From Arcicella rosea (GTDB lineage Bacteria; Bacteroidota; Bacteroidia; Cytophagales; Spirosomataceae): a stretch of DNA of 64,000 nucleotides. Shown piece by piece: positions 42,401 through 50,875 of this stretch; position 1 is the first letter of the stretch, and each line of letters begins with the position of its first letter. The position numbers and the translations under genes were made by a program. The notes below the pieces were generated by a model. It was not told the DNA's origin, made no database searches, and saw nothing but the letters and a program-made list of their open reading frames with translations. Location: contig NZ_JBEUMS010000020.1 in the NCBI RefSeq assembly GCF_040543805.1, positions 46,901-110,900 of the forward strand, in the 5' to 3' direction.

Positions 42401-43481
42401 CTCTTAATAAATTTTGGGTAGAATTTACTTTATGACGATATAATTTGAAGTTATTACGATGTCTGTAATGTACATTCAATCCTGCTTCCCAAGTACTTAT
42501 CCACACATTGTTGTCACGATCTACGAAAATACTTTGGATAGCATGAGAACTCAAACCTGTTTCAGAATCAGGATTTGATTCTATATAAGTAAGTTGCGAG
42601 AAGTTATTATTTCTCACTAAAAATACGCCATTGTCTGTTCCAACCCATAGCACACCGTCTTTATCATAAACCAAATCCGTAATCAAATTGGCTCTATTAA
42701 TTTGATTGGGACTGTACATGATTTGCGTAAACTGATTGGTGCGTGGGTCTAAACGATACAAACCATTACCACGAGTACCTACCAAAATATTTCCTTGTGG
42801 GTCTTCTACAAAACAAGTAATTTGATTTTTGCGAGGAGGTAAATTACTTTGGAGTCTAACCGTATTGGCGTGATTGTTTTTATCAATATGAGTAATTACA
42901 CCATAATGTCCGCCTAGCCAAAGGGTATTTTTCTTGTCTTGATAAACCAAAGAAATATCGTTGGTCGTCAGTAATTCAGATTCTACCAAACGCCATTTGA
43001 TGGTTTTCTGTTGATTATCAAAACAAAGCAAACCATAGCCATAAGTAGAAACCCAAATTTTGTTATCGGGCGTGGCGATGATAGAAGAAATACTCAGTCC
43101 GCCGATACTGGTTTTATCATCGGCTTGTTTAAAATGTATAAAATTTCCTGTGGTTTTGTCTAGCTTATTGATACCTCCATCAAAAGTACCTACCCAAAGA
43201 TTTCCCTCTTGGTCTTCTGTAATACATGAAATCGTACTGCTACTGATGGAGTTTGGGTCGTTTGAGATATGTCTGTAAACAGTAAATTGGTAGCCGTCGT
43301 ACTTGTTTAACCCATCTTTGGTCGCAAACCAAATGAAGCCCCGTTTGTCTTGAAAGATTTTACCAACTGTACTTTGTGATAAACCTCTTTGTGTACTAAT
43401 ACGGCTAAATTTCAGTTGTGCCACCAAAGGAGTGAACCAACTGCAACAGATTAACAATATGAGTACAATGCGTAATTTCAT
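39402..43481 (-). CDS. Hybrid two-component system sensor-regulator (HTCS)
   Basis: 1359 residues from the Met at 43481 (signal peptide MKLRIVLILLICCSW...VAQ); the frame begins eight residues earlier. Order: two seven-bladed propeller sensors of reg_prop repeats (about 20-700, many IWVGT/WIGT motifs), Y_Y_Y domain (about 705-780), one membrane helix, HisKA with NISHEFRTPLTLI (His about 850), HATPase (NLLSNAFKFS, GTGVGLALCKELI), receiver with Asp about 1158 in LIISDWIMPEMTG, and AraC DNA-binding end (IAEIAYKVGFNDPSYFTRIFK). HTCSs normally sense glycan fragments and switch on nearby polysaccharide genes. Only a GH128-like gene is near here, which suggests a beta-glucan cue (inference). Confidence 0.96.
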   Translation of the reverse strand: MKLRIVLILLICCSWFTPLVAQLKFSRISTQRGLSQSTVGKIFQDKRGFIWFATKDGLNKYDGYQFTVYRHISNDPNSISSSTISCITEDQEGNLWVGTFDGGINKLDKTTGNFIHFKQADDKTSIGGLSISSIIATPDNKIWVSTYGYGLLCFDNQQKTIKWRLVESELLTTNDISLVYQDKKNTLWLGGHYGVITHIDKNNHANTVRLQSNLPPRKNQITCFVEDPQGNILVGTRGNGLYRLDPRTNQFTQIMYSPNQINRANLITDLVYDKDGVLWVGTDNGVFLVRNNNFSQLTYIESNPDSETGLSSHAIQSIFVDRDNNVWISTWEAGLNVHYRHRNNFKLYRHKVNSTQNLLRDKVTAIACESDPNRVWIGSNNGLTLFDRAKNTFSHYFINPSFLTTSTNDINNLYYDRDGDLLVLTWEIGLRIMKKGSNSFALYPYDDGSNTTHLTCLSPSIKPKKVWVGTQEEGILLFDKQTGEFNPVPDLNRKGILLGMHINSILEEENGTLWIGTYNNGIFCYDPIKRRIVHIKKSNRSDGLSANQINKIFQDSRKQIWIGTNGGGLNLYQPATRTFKVWRTEDGLPNNTIKGIVEDSHHHLWLSTNQGISQFINYSNSFKNYTKADGLQGSEFLLNAYAQNNRGEIFFGGTEGLNIFHPDSLVESNKVPNVYLTGLKLFNKPVVVGQKNSPLQQDISQTEELILESDQNVFSIDFTALDFQQFKNNQYAYVLQGFDKEWNYIGTQRTANYTNLNPGDYLFRVKATNNDGVWTQREALLRITILPPWYNTWWAYFFYVVIIGVGLYSLRRTVLVRERLKLDIELQEREKEQIQELDTLKTNFFTNISHEFRTPLTLIISPLEKYLSENKDIPDAQRKRTESIYRNAKQLQKLINQLLDLSKLEAGKLSPEITQSDVVDFVQQITESFRGLAEQKNIKLNFQPSSPYILAYFDTDILEKIVTNLLSNAFKFSDSHGEITVKVALNPADNQRIIIAVSDTGIGIDSKNLQNVFNRFYQIHGKDPQKQVVGTGVGLALCKELIELHRGEILVSSRLGKGSTFTVHLPIDKNAYDSSWIRENANTPEMVQINIHDNATENQQHGTSKKNAPLLLIAEDNDDLRNYIKEIFVDNFNVIEANNGKKALDIAIEQVPDLIISDWIMPEMTGGELCEHIKLKESTSHIPVIILTSRGSNDSKLAGLEIGADDYITKPFNANLLEARVKNLLESRKKLRERFSKEIKVNPKEITLNSSDEHFLEKAVRIVEENMMNTSLDIAFLERELNMSTMQLYRKLKSLTNFSGNEFIKNVRLKKAVQLLETESFTIAEIAYKVGFNDPSYFTRIFKKEFGKSPSEYLEKSTL

Positions 43482-43534
43482 CAAAAAATAATCTTCCTCA
43501 TGCAATTTAGGAAAATTTCAATAAAAGCTTGTTT

Positions 43535-44176
43535 TTAATTAACAGAATGGTACAACAGAAAACTCAGCAAACGTTCGTAAGTAAGTAGTTCGTCGGGACT
43601 AGCACCGATGTTTCTTAGCGTATCTCTGTGCTTGTTCGATAAATCTAAAAAATGTTTATCATGCGTTAGTCTCGCCGTGATGATTCCTTTATAACTGCGA
43701 TGTAATTGATTGTATAAATACTTACAAGGTTTTGAAAGATGTAGATTGAAAATATTATTCAATGCTACCAAACTATCCGAATCATTCATGAACGGAAAAC
43801 CTCTTTGTTCCAAAAACTCTTTTACGATTTCACAAGTATCATCCAAATCGTTTTCGTTGAAAATTTTATACTTAAAGTATTTAGCATCATTGAATTTCCC
43901 GATTGAAATCACCAAAGTATTTGAGTCTGGCCAATAATCACGAGTGTTTCCGATAAACTGTTGGGCAATTTGTTCTACTTGGTTGTTTCTACAACCAATA
44001 TTTACTTCTAACCAAGTTTCATTCTGAAAGGGCGTTGCCGTAAAAATTACGTTCTGAAAGCCCGTTGGAGTCACTTTGCGAAATTGTTTTTTATCTGCCA
44101 ATAACACAAAATTATGACTACTGAAAAACGGTTCTAGTTTTTCATAAAGAGTGGTTTCAAATGGTTTCACTGGCAT
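43535..44176 (-). CDS. Hypothetical protein
   Basis: 213 residues, no signal peptide or membrane segment. Begins FETTLYEKLEPFFSSHNFVLLADKKQFRKVT, with a mixed alpha/beta N-terminal half (VIFTATPF, WLEVNIGCRNN) and a helical C-terminal half. The arrangement recalls DUF4304-like proteins but I cannot assign it. Just 53 bases before the HTCS start on the same strand, so co-transcription with the sensor is possible. Codon use is like its neighbours. Confidence 0.7.
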   Translation of the reverse strand: MPVKPFETTLYEKLEPFFSSHNFVLLADKKQFRKVTPTGFQNVIFTATPFQNETWLEVNIGCRNNQVEQIAQQFIGNTRDYWPDSNTLVISIGKFNDAKYFKYKIFNENDLDDTCEIVKEFLEQRGFPFMNDSDSLVALNNIFNLHLSKPCKYLYNQLHRSYKGIITARLTHDKHFLDLSNKHRDTLRNIGASPDELLTYERLLSFLLYHSVN

Positions 44177-44534
44177 AAAGCAACAATTTTGTGATTTTGT
44201 ATTGAATTGTAATCAAGTAAATGTTGAAGTATTGAGTTTGAGTTCTTATTTTTTAAAACTCTTTGTACAATATGTTTGATGTTTATTCAACTATTTTTGT
44301 TCATTTATTTGTGAATGATATCCCTGTAAAAATAAGAGATAAATAAAAAGTCTCAATAAATTTTATAATTAACATTATTTAGCAAGGAATGTTCCTGTTG
44401 AAAGTGTTCAAATCTATTTCAATTATCAAGTTTATTCGTCTGAATAAGCGTTTAAAATCATTTTTTCTATTAGCAGGCGATTAAATCGCTCTATTATATT
44501 CAAAACGGAAGTTTTACTTGACTTAGTGAAAATT
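44177..44534. other. 358-base divergent gap
   Basis: AT-rich region between the hypothetical protein gene (-) and the phosphodiesterase gene (+). I see no repeat array, full promoter pair or RNA gene in it. Confidence 0.4.
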
Positions 44535-45041
44535 ATGCAAAAAATTTTAATTATTTCAGATACTCATAGTTTTCTTGATGAACGTCTTTTACCTCATCTT
44601 GATTGGTGCGACCACATTTGGCATGCAGGCGACTGGGGTTCGGTTGAACTTTCGGATACTTTAGAAGCCATGAAGCCCATTCAGGGTGTTTATGGCAATA
44701 TTGATAATGCTACACTCAGACAAATTTACCCAAAAATTAATCATTTTACTTGCGAAGAACTCAGTATCGGAATGACCCACATTGCGGGCGCTCCATCCAA
44801 ATACAAACCCGATGCCCTTGAGTGTTTTGCCATTAAAACGCCTGATGTTTTTGTCTGCGGACATTCGCATATTTTACAAGTAAAAAGAGATTTATCCAGA
44901 AATGGCATGCTATTTATCAATCCTGGAGCGGCAGGAACACATGGTTTTCATGGTGTTCAAACAGCTATTAAATTAAAAATTGATGGGAAAAGAATTTTTG
45001 AAGTAGCAGTAATTGAAATGAATAGAAGGGTGAAGGGCTAG
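44535..45041 (+). CDS. YfcE/MJ0936-family metallophosphoesterase
   Basis: 168 residues from the ATG at 44535 (MQKILIISDTHS); a GTG at 44526 is three codons upstream but less likely. Metal-binding motifs in order: ISDTH, HAGDWGS, YGNIDN, THIAG and CGHSHILQ. Small cytoplasmic phosphodiesterase of unknown natural substrate, well conserved across bacteria. No operon partner. Confidence 0.93.
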   Translation: MQKILIISDTHSFLDERLLPHLDWCDHIWHAGDWGSVELSDTLEAMKPIQGVYGNIDNATLRQIYPKINHFTCEELSIGMTHIAGAPSKYKPDALECFAIKTPDVFVCGHSHILQVKRDLSRNGMLFINPGAAGTHGFHGVQTAIKLKIDGKRIFEVAVIEMNRRVKG

Positions 45042-45244
45042 GAAGTATTAGCAGGAGTATTTACCGTTTAATAAGTTTTCAAAAATATTTTTGCCTTTAT
45101 GAGCTAACACTATTATTTTTAAGACGTTAAATAGTTTCTACACAAAGTCAAATCGTAATCAATCTACCACTGTTTACGATATTGATGATGAGTAGTGCTA
45201 TTAACATCGTAATAGTATTCTCACAAAAAAAACAAAAGACTCTC

Positions 45245-45709
45245 ATGGAAAATCGTATTGCTTTCTCCTTGACCGAAGCTGAAGAAAACCAGCTAAACCT
45301 TTATCTAAATGGGATTTTAGAAATCCTTACTCCAAAATCAGTTGTTTTGAGTGCCAAAGACCGAAAAAATTTGGCTAAACTAGGCGATGGTGGTTTGCCA
45401 TTTGCCGAAAAAGCTATCGGTTATATGGCATCAGACCCACAATTCAAACCAGATTTCTTGCTTACTGCCGATGCAGAAATCGATTTGGATGCTTACAAAG
45501 AAACCCGAAAGTATGTTACAAACGCAGAGCAAATCTTTAGAATGATTGATGACGTTTCTATCCTTTCAGGCTCTGAAGCTTATACTGCTGCACTGGTTTA
45601 TTATCGCAGTGTAAAGTTTCATGCAGATGCAAAGCAACCCAGAGCGAAGGAAATCTATGACGATTTAGCCAAACGCTTTGAACGAAAATCAAAGAAAAAA
45701 GCTAAATAA
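45245..45709 (+). CDS. Conserved hypothetical protein
   Basis: 154 residues from ATG 45245 (MENRIAFSLTEAEENQLNLYL); an ATG at 45182 in frame would add 21 residues unlike a signal peptide. Helical, with LTPKSVVLSAKDRKNLAKLGDGGLPFAEKA and a basic Lys-rich tail (ERKSKKKAK). I recall similar uncharacterised proteins in Cytophagia but no named domain. Function unknown. Followed by a clear terminator. Confidence 0.8.
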   Translation: MENRIAFSLTEAEENQLNLYLNGILEILTPKSVVLSAKDRKNLAKLGDGGLPFAEKAIGYMASDPQFKPDFLLTADAEIDLDAYKETRKYVTNAEQIFRMIDDVSILSGSEAYTAALVYYRSVKFHADAKQPRAKEIYDDLAKRFERKSKKKAK

Positions 45710-45728
45710 ACATGTCGGTAGCATAGTT

Positions 45729-45767
45729 AAGCTTTGGTGAGCAATGATGGCTTGCCAAAGCTTTTTT
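45729..45767 (+). terminator. Terminator after the 154-residue hypothetical gene
   Basis: A 14-bp stem AAGCTTTGGTGAGC / GCTTGCCAAAGCTT (with G-U pairs) followed by TTTT. Confidence 0.8.
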
Positions 45768-45919
45768 GTTTCCTGCATTTAAGGAGGTATTAATCACTAC
45801 TTAAAACATTTCGTATAAAACCAATTCTCTATTAGCAAACAGTCAATCGCCATTCTCAAAAAAAGGATGGCGATTTTCTGTTTTAGACTGTTTATTAACA
45901 GCAAAAGACCAATCGAAGT

Positions 45920-46171
45920 AAAAACCGCAATTTCCCGCAAAAAAGAAGGAGTGCTCCTTCTCTGAGATAGAATTTTGGTACTTGAAATAGCAAAGTTTCT
46001 ACCTAAAACCGCAATTATCCGTAAAAAAGATAGAATTTTGGTACTTGAAGAAGCAATTTTCCATTAAAAAGACACAAATTTTCCTCTTTTATATGGAAAA
46101 TTGGGGTGAAAAGAGGAAAATTTTATCTTTTTTGTGCTTATGTTTCGTAAAAAAGTAGTGATTTTTTGTGG
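45920..46171. repeat. 21-bp-register array D (12 units), related to array C
   Basis: Units begin at 45920 and every 21 bases. AAAACCGCAAT...CCG at 45920 and 46004 (offset 84), GATAGAATTTTGGTACTTGA at 45966 and 46029 (offset 63). AAAAG-led units at 45941, 46025, 46067, 46109 and 46151. It shares the AAAACCGCAA/CCGCAAAAAAG and AAAAGAGGAAAATTTT pieces with array C 17 kb away. A- and T-tracts alternate about every 10-11 bases, as in bent DNA. The flanks 45768-45919 and 46172-46408 hold one further hairpin only. Confidence 0.88.
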
Positions 46172-46315
46172 GCAGATTAGTCATGGTTTTATGCTTACAA
46201 TAAACTCATTTAATTGTGAAACCATTATTAATCAAGATATAAGAGGCGTTTTTTTCGGTAAATCTCTTGTCGTCAAGGAAGGAGTATGTATTAGATTTTG
46301 TGTTAAATACGGGTT

Positions 46316-46340
46316 AAATACGGTGCCTTTTACCGTATTT
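46316..46340. repeat. Hairpin before the lone LytTR gene
   Basis: Perfect 9-bp stem AAATACGGT / ACCGTATTT with a 7-base loop, 69 bases before the ATG. Could be an operator palindrome or a terminator. Confidence 0.5.
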
Positions 46341-46408
46341 AGCACATTGTTCAAATTGTTATTTAGTAGGAATATTGTTGCGTGAAATCCTCCTAATAGA
46401 ACAATGCC

Positions 46409-46720
46409 ATGATACCGCAACACATCTTCCAAGTCCAATTCAAATTGGGTAAAAGGGCTACCTTTTTTGCCAATGATATTATCTTTTTTGAAGGTGAGAT
46501 TAATTATACTCGCATCCATTTTGCGATGGGTAAAACAAGGCTTATCTCCAAAACGTTGTCGAATGTTGAAGAAAGAGTAAATGCGAATTGCTTCCTTAGA
46601 ATCAATCGAAAGTATTTAGTCAATCAAAAATTTATCAGTAAAATCGGAAGGAAATCTATTGTGCTTTTGGATGGAAGAATTCTTCCTATTTCAAGAAGAA
46701 AACGCTTTGTTTTGGCCTAA
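46409..46720 (+). CDS. Stand-alone LytTR DNA-binding protein
   Basis: 103 residues, only the LytTR domain: NDIIFFEGEINYTRIHF, KTLSNVEERVNANCFLRINRKYLVNQKFI and a final VLLDGRILPISRRKR. No receiver domain and no membrane segment, so it is not a classical response regulator; it may bind DNA constitutively or through a partner. ATG at 46409. The upstream region contains array D and a hairpin. Confidence 0.85.
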   Translation: MIPQHIFQVQFKLGKRATFFANDIIFFEGEINYTRIHFAMGKTRLISKTLSNVEERVNANCFLRINRKYLVNQKFISKIGRKSIVLLDGRILPISRRKRFVLA

Positions 46721-46939
46721 TTGATAATATTTAAACAAATTTGCTTTATCACAATAACTTTCCTCATTGTGGCTTTGGTTTATTTTCCCGAAATTGTGCC
46801 TTAGGAATTCGCTTACTTTTATTCGTTTTGCTAAAATGATGATTTGAAAATATCATTGTGAACAAAAGGAATGAAGTATCCCGAAAATATCAAGAGCATA
46901 AACTAAAATTTGGCTAGCAAGTACTTAGCCGACCCAACC

Positions 46940-47584
46940 ATGGCACAAATCGATATTGCTGCACTTCGAGAAAATTATAGTAAAGGCAGTTTAGACGTTC
47001 AAGACGTACATGTTTCTCCGATAGAACAATTTCACAAATGGTTTCATGAAGCCATCGAAAGTAAATTGCCAGAGCCAAATGCTATGGTGATTTCAACGGT
47101 TTCGAATGATGGTAAACCCTCGGCAAGAGTCGTATTGCTGAAAGGTTTTGATACTGGTTTTACTTTCTTTACGAATTATTTAAGTCGAAAAGGAACGGAA
47201 TTGGCTGAAAATCCTAATGCTTGTATTACTTTTTTTTGGGTGGAATTAGAGCGACAAGTAAGAATTGAAGGCATTATTGAAAAAGTAACGGCGGAGGAAT
47301 CTGATGCTTATTTCCAAAGCCGACCAATTGGAAGTCAGATTGGTGCGTGGGTTTCAAACCAAAGTATGGTAATTGATAACCGTGAAGTACTAGAAGAAAG
47401 AGAGCAGCATTTAAAAGATAAATTTGGAGATAATCCAATTCCTCGTCCGCCACATTGGGGAGGTTATCGGTTGATTCCTAATTATGTAGAATTTTGGCAA
47501 GGTCGCCCGTCGAGATTACACGATAGAATTGCTTATACCAAACTAGAAGAACATACTTGGAAGATAGAAAGACTATCTCCATAG
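46940..47584 (+). CDS. pdxH: Pyridoxamine 5'-phosphate oxidase
   Basis: 214 residues from the ATG at 46940 (MAQIDIAALRENYSKGSLD); an upstream TTG at 46910 is unlikely. FMN-dependent enzyme forming pyridoxal phosphate. Marks: AMVISTVSNDGKPSARVVLLKG, FFTNYLSRKGTELAENP, ERQVRIEG, SQIGAWVSNQS, PPHWGGYRLIP and WQGRPSRLHDR. Usual length. Shares pathway with pdxA at 23.7 kb, not operon. Bidirectional terminator 9 bases after the stop. Confidence 0.97.
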   Translation: MAQIDIAALRENYSKGSLDVQDVHVSPIEQFHKWFHEAIESKLPEPNAMVISTVSNDGKPSARVVLLKGFDTGFTFFTNYLSRKGTELAENPNACITFFWVELERQVRIEGIIEKVTAEESDAYFQSRPIGSQIGAWVSNQSMVIDNREVLEEREQHLKDKFGDNPIPRPPHWGGYRLIPNYVEFWQGRPSRLHDRIAYTKLEEHTWKIERLSP

Positions 47585-47593
47585 TTTTGATTT

Positions 47594-47625
47594 AAGAGGG
47601 TGATTTTAGCCAAAATCACCCTCTT
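47594..47625. terminator. Bidirectional terminator between pdxH and bshB1
   Basis: Perfect 14-bp stem AAGAGGGTGATTTT / AAAATCACCCTCTT with a 4-base loop. Confidence 0.88.
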
Positions 47626-47631
47626 GATTTT

Positions 47632-48351
47632 TTATTTCAAATGGAATAAATCCGTTACGCCAATTTTTTTGTAAGAAGTATAACCTTCTCCAAATTCTGC
47701 ACCGATACTATGTCCCATTTCACGATTACGTGCTTCGACGAACTTTAAAAAAGCAGGCGAACTAAGATAAGAATCTGGGTCTTTTGAATTTGGGTCATAG
47801 AACTGACTTCTAAAAGCCCTGATAGAATCTTCTTTTTGTTGCCAGTAAGCAGAAATATCAACGACAAAATCTGGATTTATATAACGGTCTTGAATATAAT
47901 GGTAAACATTTTTTGGTCGCCAAGCTTGTTGTACAGTTCCGTCGTCTTCAAATGTTTCAACCATTCTCAAACCTGATTTAAAACATGAATCTACAGCTAA
48001 TTCACAACCTTTGATGTGGTCTGGGTGACGGTCGTTGATAGCATTGGCTAATACAATTTCAGGTTGGTAGCGTCTGATTACTCTGATTAGTTTCATCAAA
48101 TGTTCTTCATCATTGACAAAGAATCCATCTCTGAAACCTAGATTTTCACGGGCATGAACGCCTAAAATTCTTGTAGCTTCGGCAGATTCTGCCAAACGAA
48201 TTTCAGGAGTACCTCTGGTTCCTAATTCACCACGGGTAAAATCTACAATACCAACTTTTTTCCCTTGAGCTATTTGCATGCAAATTGTTCCAGCGCAACC
48301 TAGTTCGGCATCGTCAGGATGTGCCGCCATTACCAAAATATCTAACTTCAT
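47632..48351 (-). CDS. bshB1: Bacillithiol biosynthesis deacetylase BshB1
   Basis: 239 residues from the Met at 48351 (MKLDILVMAAHPDDAELGC); the longer frame to 48432 runs into the upstream hairpin. LmbE/PIG-L fold with zinc motif AAHPDDAELG and NDRHPDH, plus FTRGELGTRGTPEIRLAE and NLGFRDGFF, as in BshB1. It removes acetate from N-acetylglucosaminyl-malate, the second step to bacillithiol. bshA and bshC are not in the window. A YfiT-type enzyme at 29.2 kb may use the product. Confidence 0.93.
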   Translation of the reverse strand: MKLDILVMAAHPDDAELGCAGTICMQIAQGKKVGIVDFTRGELGTRGTPEIRLAESAEATRILGVHARENLGFRDGFFVNDEEHLMKLIRVIRRYQPEIVLANAINDRHPDHIKGCELAVDSCFKSGLRMVETFEDDGTVQQAWRPKNVYHYIQDRYINPDFVVDISAYWQQKEDSIRAFRSQFYDPNSKDPDSYLSSPAFLKFVEARNREMGHSIGAEFGEGYTSYKKIGVTDLFHLK

Positions 48352-48421
48352 CGTAAAATCTAAATTCTTATTACTGAGTTGAAAACCTTTGCAATTTAAG
48401 AAGGAATTTGAGCTAAAAAAC

Positions 48422-48458
48422 AAAAGCGCCAACAGATTTTGGTTCTATTGGCGCTTTT
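48422..48458. terminator. Terminator between M23 peptidase and bshB1 genes
   Basis: Perfect 11-bp stem AAAAGCGCCAA / TTGGCGCTTTT with a 15-base loop, 17 bases after the peptidase stop on the minus strand. Confidence 0.85.
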
Positions 48459-48475
48459 ATCTATCTAAAAAAATA

Positions 48476-49594
48476 TTAATGAATTCTTAATCTTCTACCG
48501 ATTCTTAAATTAGCTGAAATTCTCATTCCATTCATTCTGGCTAATCTTTCTACAGAAATTCCTGCTCTGTTTGCAATTGAATATAATGAATCGCCAGAAC
48601 GAACGGTTGTCCAAGCGGTACGACGAGTCTGAACTTTTCTAGCACTTGAACCATATTCGTTATCTAAAGTAAGTCCATAAGTATCAAATACTCTTGCTGA
48701 AATCAACACGTGGTCTGAAACAGGTTCAGTTCTTTCTCCTGCAAAATTAAACACATAAATTGCCGGATTGAATGGATTTCCTTCATAACGAGTTTCAAAG
48801 TGCAAATGTGAACCAGTACTTCTACCAGTACTTCCGCCTAAACCTATTTGGTCTCCAGCTTTTACATAAGCACCAGACTCAAAGTTTTTAGCCGAAAGGT
48901 GACCATAAAGTGTTTCTAAGCCATTGTAATGACGAACGACTAAAAACTTTCCGTATCCGCCACCATCATAGCCTGATACTCTGACAATACCATCAAAAGC
49001 AGCATAAACAGGGTCGCCAGTTTCTAAATCTAAATCAACACCTGAGTGCATTCTGCCCCAACGAGGCCCAAAAACTGAAGTCAATTTTGGCGCATTATTT
49101 GGCACAGACCAGTATTTCCCTTGTTCTTTATTGTATAATTCAATATCCACTACATCATCAAAATCTTTTGGATTGATGCCGTAAGGATCGATATTAGTAG
49201 CATCCCAAATAGAAAAATAGGTTGCTACTGATACAAAATCATCACTTCCTTCTGTTCTATTTTCCTCTTCAATTTCTACAATTAATGGTTCTCTTTCATC
49301 TACAGAAGTGGTATCAAAAATACTTATCGAGCCATTGAGTTCTTTAGCAGGTTCAAATTTCGATGAAGCTGTAATAGCCGATGAAGTAGAAACAGGTTCA
49401 GGAACATAATCAGTCCTGAATTGCAGTTTTGGCAATTCATCTAATGCTTCGTCTAAACTTTTATTGCTTTTATCTTTTGAATTTGATTTCACATTCATCT
49501 TTGGGTTTTTCTTAAAACTTCCAGATTCTTGTGAAAAAGAAATAAATGATACCGAACAAAATACTAAGACTAATAAATTTTTAACTGTATTCAT
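48476..49594 (-). CDS. M23 metallopeptidase with C-terminal LysM domain
   Basis: 372 residues from the Met at 49594 (signal peptide MNTVKNLLVLVFCSVSFISF); the frame opens eleven residues earlier. Low-complexity linker to about 170, then the lysostaphin-type M23 domain: GPRWGRMHSGVDLD (zinc His and Asp), YGHLS and GSHLHFE (catalytic and zinc His). A LysM domain (WTTVRSGDSLYSIANRAG...RIGRRLRI) closes the protein. Predicted periplasmic peptidoglycan endopeptidase, or its EnvC/NlpD-like activator if inactive; the catalytic residues look complete. Gap to trxB is 46 bases on the same strand. Confidence 0.92.
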   Translation of the reverse strand: MNTVKNLLVLVFCSVSFISFSQESGSFKKNPKMNVKSNSKDKSNKSLDEALDELPKLQFRTDYVPEPVSTSSAITASSKFEPAKELNGSISIFDTTSVDEREPLIVEIEEENRTEGSDDFVSVATYFSIWDATNIDPYGINPKDFDDVVDIELYNKEQGKYWSVPNNAPKLTSVFGPRWGRMHSGVDLDLETGDPVYAAFDGIVRVSGYDGGGYGKFLVVRHYNGLETLYGHLSAKNFESGAYVKAGDQIGLGGSTGRSTGSHLHFETRYEGNPFNPAIYVFNFAGERTEPVSDHVLISARVFDTYGLTLDNEYGSSARKVQTRRTAWTTVRSGDSLYSIANRAGISVERLARMNGMRISANLRIGRRLRIH

Positions 49595-49640
49595 CTGTAA
49601 AAAAATTAATGAAAGATAGAAGGGCAATCACAAAATTCTG

Positions 49641-50579
49641 TTAGTGCAATTCATTTTCTGCTAACCATCTTTCTGCATCTAAAGCTGCCATACAACCAGT
49701 TCCTGCAGCAGTGATAGCTTGACGATAAATATTGTCTTGCGCATCACCAGAAGCAAATACTCCAGCAATATTAGTACGACTTGAGCCTTTTTCTGTTAAG
49801 ATATATCCTGCCTCATCCATATCCAAGAAACCCTTGAAAATGTCTGTATTTGGTTTATGACCAATCGCTACAAAGAAACCTGTTACTGGCAATTCCGTAG
49901 TTTCACCAGAAACATTGTTTTTAATTCTTACACCCGTTACTCCGCCATCATCGCCTAAAACTTCATCAGTTGATGAATTCCAGTGCATTTGAATTTTTGG
50001 ATTTGAAGTAACTCTTTTTTGCATGATTTGCGAAGCACGTAATTCATCACGGCGTACAATCATGTGTACTTTTGAACAAAGATTGGCTAAATAAGTAGCT
50101 TCTTCGGCTGCTGTATCGCCACCACCAACGATTGCTACTTCTTGATTACGGAAAAAGAAACCATCACAAACTGCACAAGCCGATACTCCACGACCATTGA
50201 AAGCTTGTTCTGAAGGTAATCCTAACCATTTTGCTGAAGCACCTGTAGAAATGATAACGGCATCAGCCAAAATTTCGTGTGTATCGTCAACTAAAACTTT
50301 TTTAGGACTTACAGAAAAGTCAACCGAAGTTACCATTCCATAACGAACATCTGCCCCAAATCTGCGAGCCTGTTTTTCAAGGTCTTGCATCATTTCTGGT
50401 CCTTGGATGCCGTCTGGGTAACCAGGGAAGTTCTCTACATCATTGGTTATTGTTAATTGCCCTCCCGGTTGTGGGCCTTGATACATTATTGGTGTCAATC
50501 CTGCACGTGAAGCGTAAATTGCTGCGGTGTAACCCGCTGGTCCTGAGCCTATAATAAGGCATTTGGTATGCTCTGCCAT
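49641..50579 (-). CDS. trxB: Thioredoxin-disulfide reductase
   Basis: 312 residues, usual length. FAD site GSGPAGYTAAIYASRAG, NADPH loop VGGGDTAAEEATYL, redox pair CAVCDG (about 134-139), and C-terminal FAD motif GVFASGDAQDNIYRQ with ITAAGTGCMAALDAE. Reduces thioredoxin with NADPH in the cytoplasm. The M23 gene follows closely and may be read through from trxB. The 297-base gap upstream (50580-50875) shows no clear promoter box or repeat. Confidence 0.97.
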   Translation of the reverse strand: MAEHTKCLIIGSGPAGYTAAIYASRAGLTPIMYQGPQPGGQLTITNDVENFPGYPDGIQGPEMMQDLEKQARRFGADVRYGMVTSVDFSVSPKKVLVDDTHEILADAVIISTGASAKWLGLPSEQAFNGRGVSACAVCDGFFFRNQEVAIVGGGDTAAEEATYLANLCSKVHMIVRRDELRASQIMQKRVTSNPKIQMHWNSSTDEVLGDDGGVTGVRIKNNVSGETTELPVTGFFVAIGHKPNTDIFKGFLDMDEAGYILTEKGSSRTNIAGVFASGDAQDNIYRQAITAAGTGCMAALDAERWLAENELH

Positions 50580-50875
50580 TGTTAAATTTAATACTTTTTT
50601 ACTTAATTTTTGTAATGTCTTTTCTTGTTTGTTAGTATGACCAGAACAAAAATTTATACGTAAAAATTGCAGATTAAATCCAGAATGACAAGAATTTATT
50701 CTAGGACTAATAATTAGTTAATAGTTAACCAGTTGAATTACAGAAATGTATGCGAAAATCAAGTAGTTTCTTGTCTTTTAAAATCATTCATAAAAAAGCG
50801 AATTTAGTGCTGGGCATCTTTATCAAATGACTAATACCAAATTCGCAAGAATGATTTTATACGATAAACTTTCGC

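Noticed and set aside
46134..46519. Two overlapping opposite-strand frames before and over the LytTR start
   Set aside because: No domain similarity seen; one overlaps the LytTR gene antisense, the other lies in array D and a hairpin.
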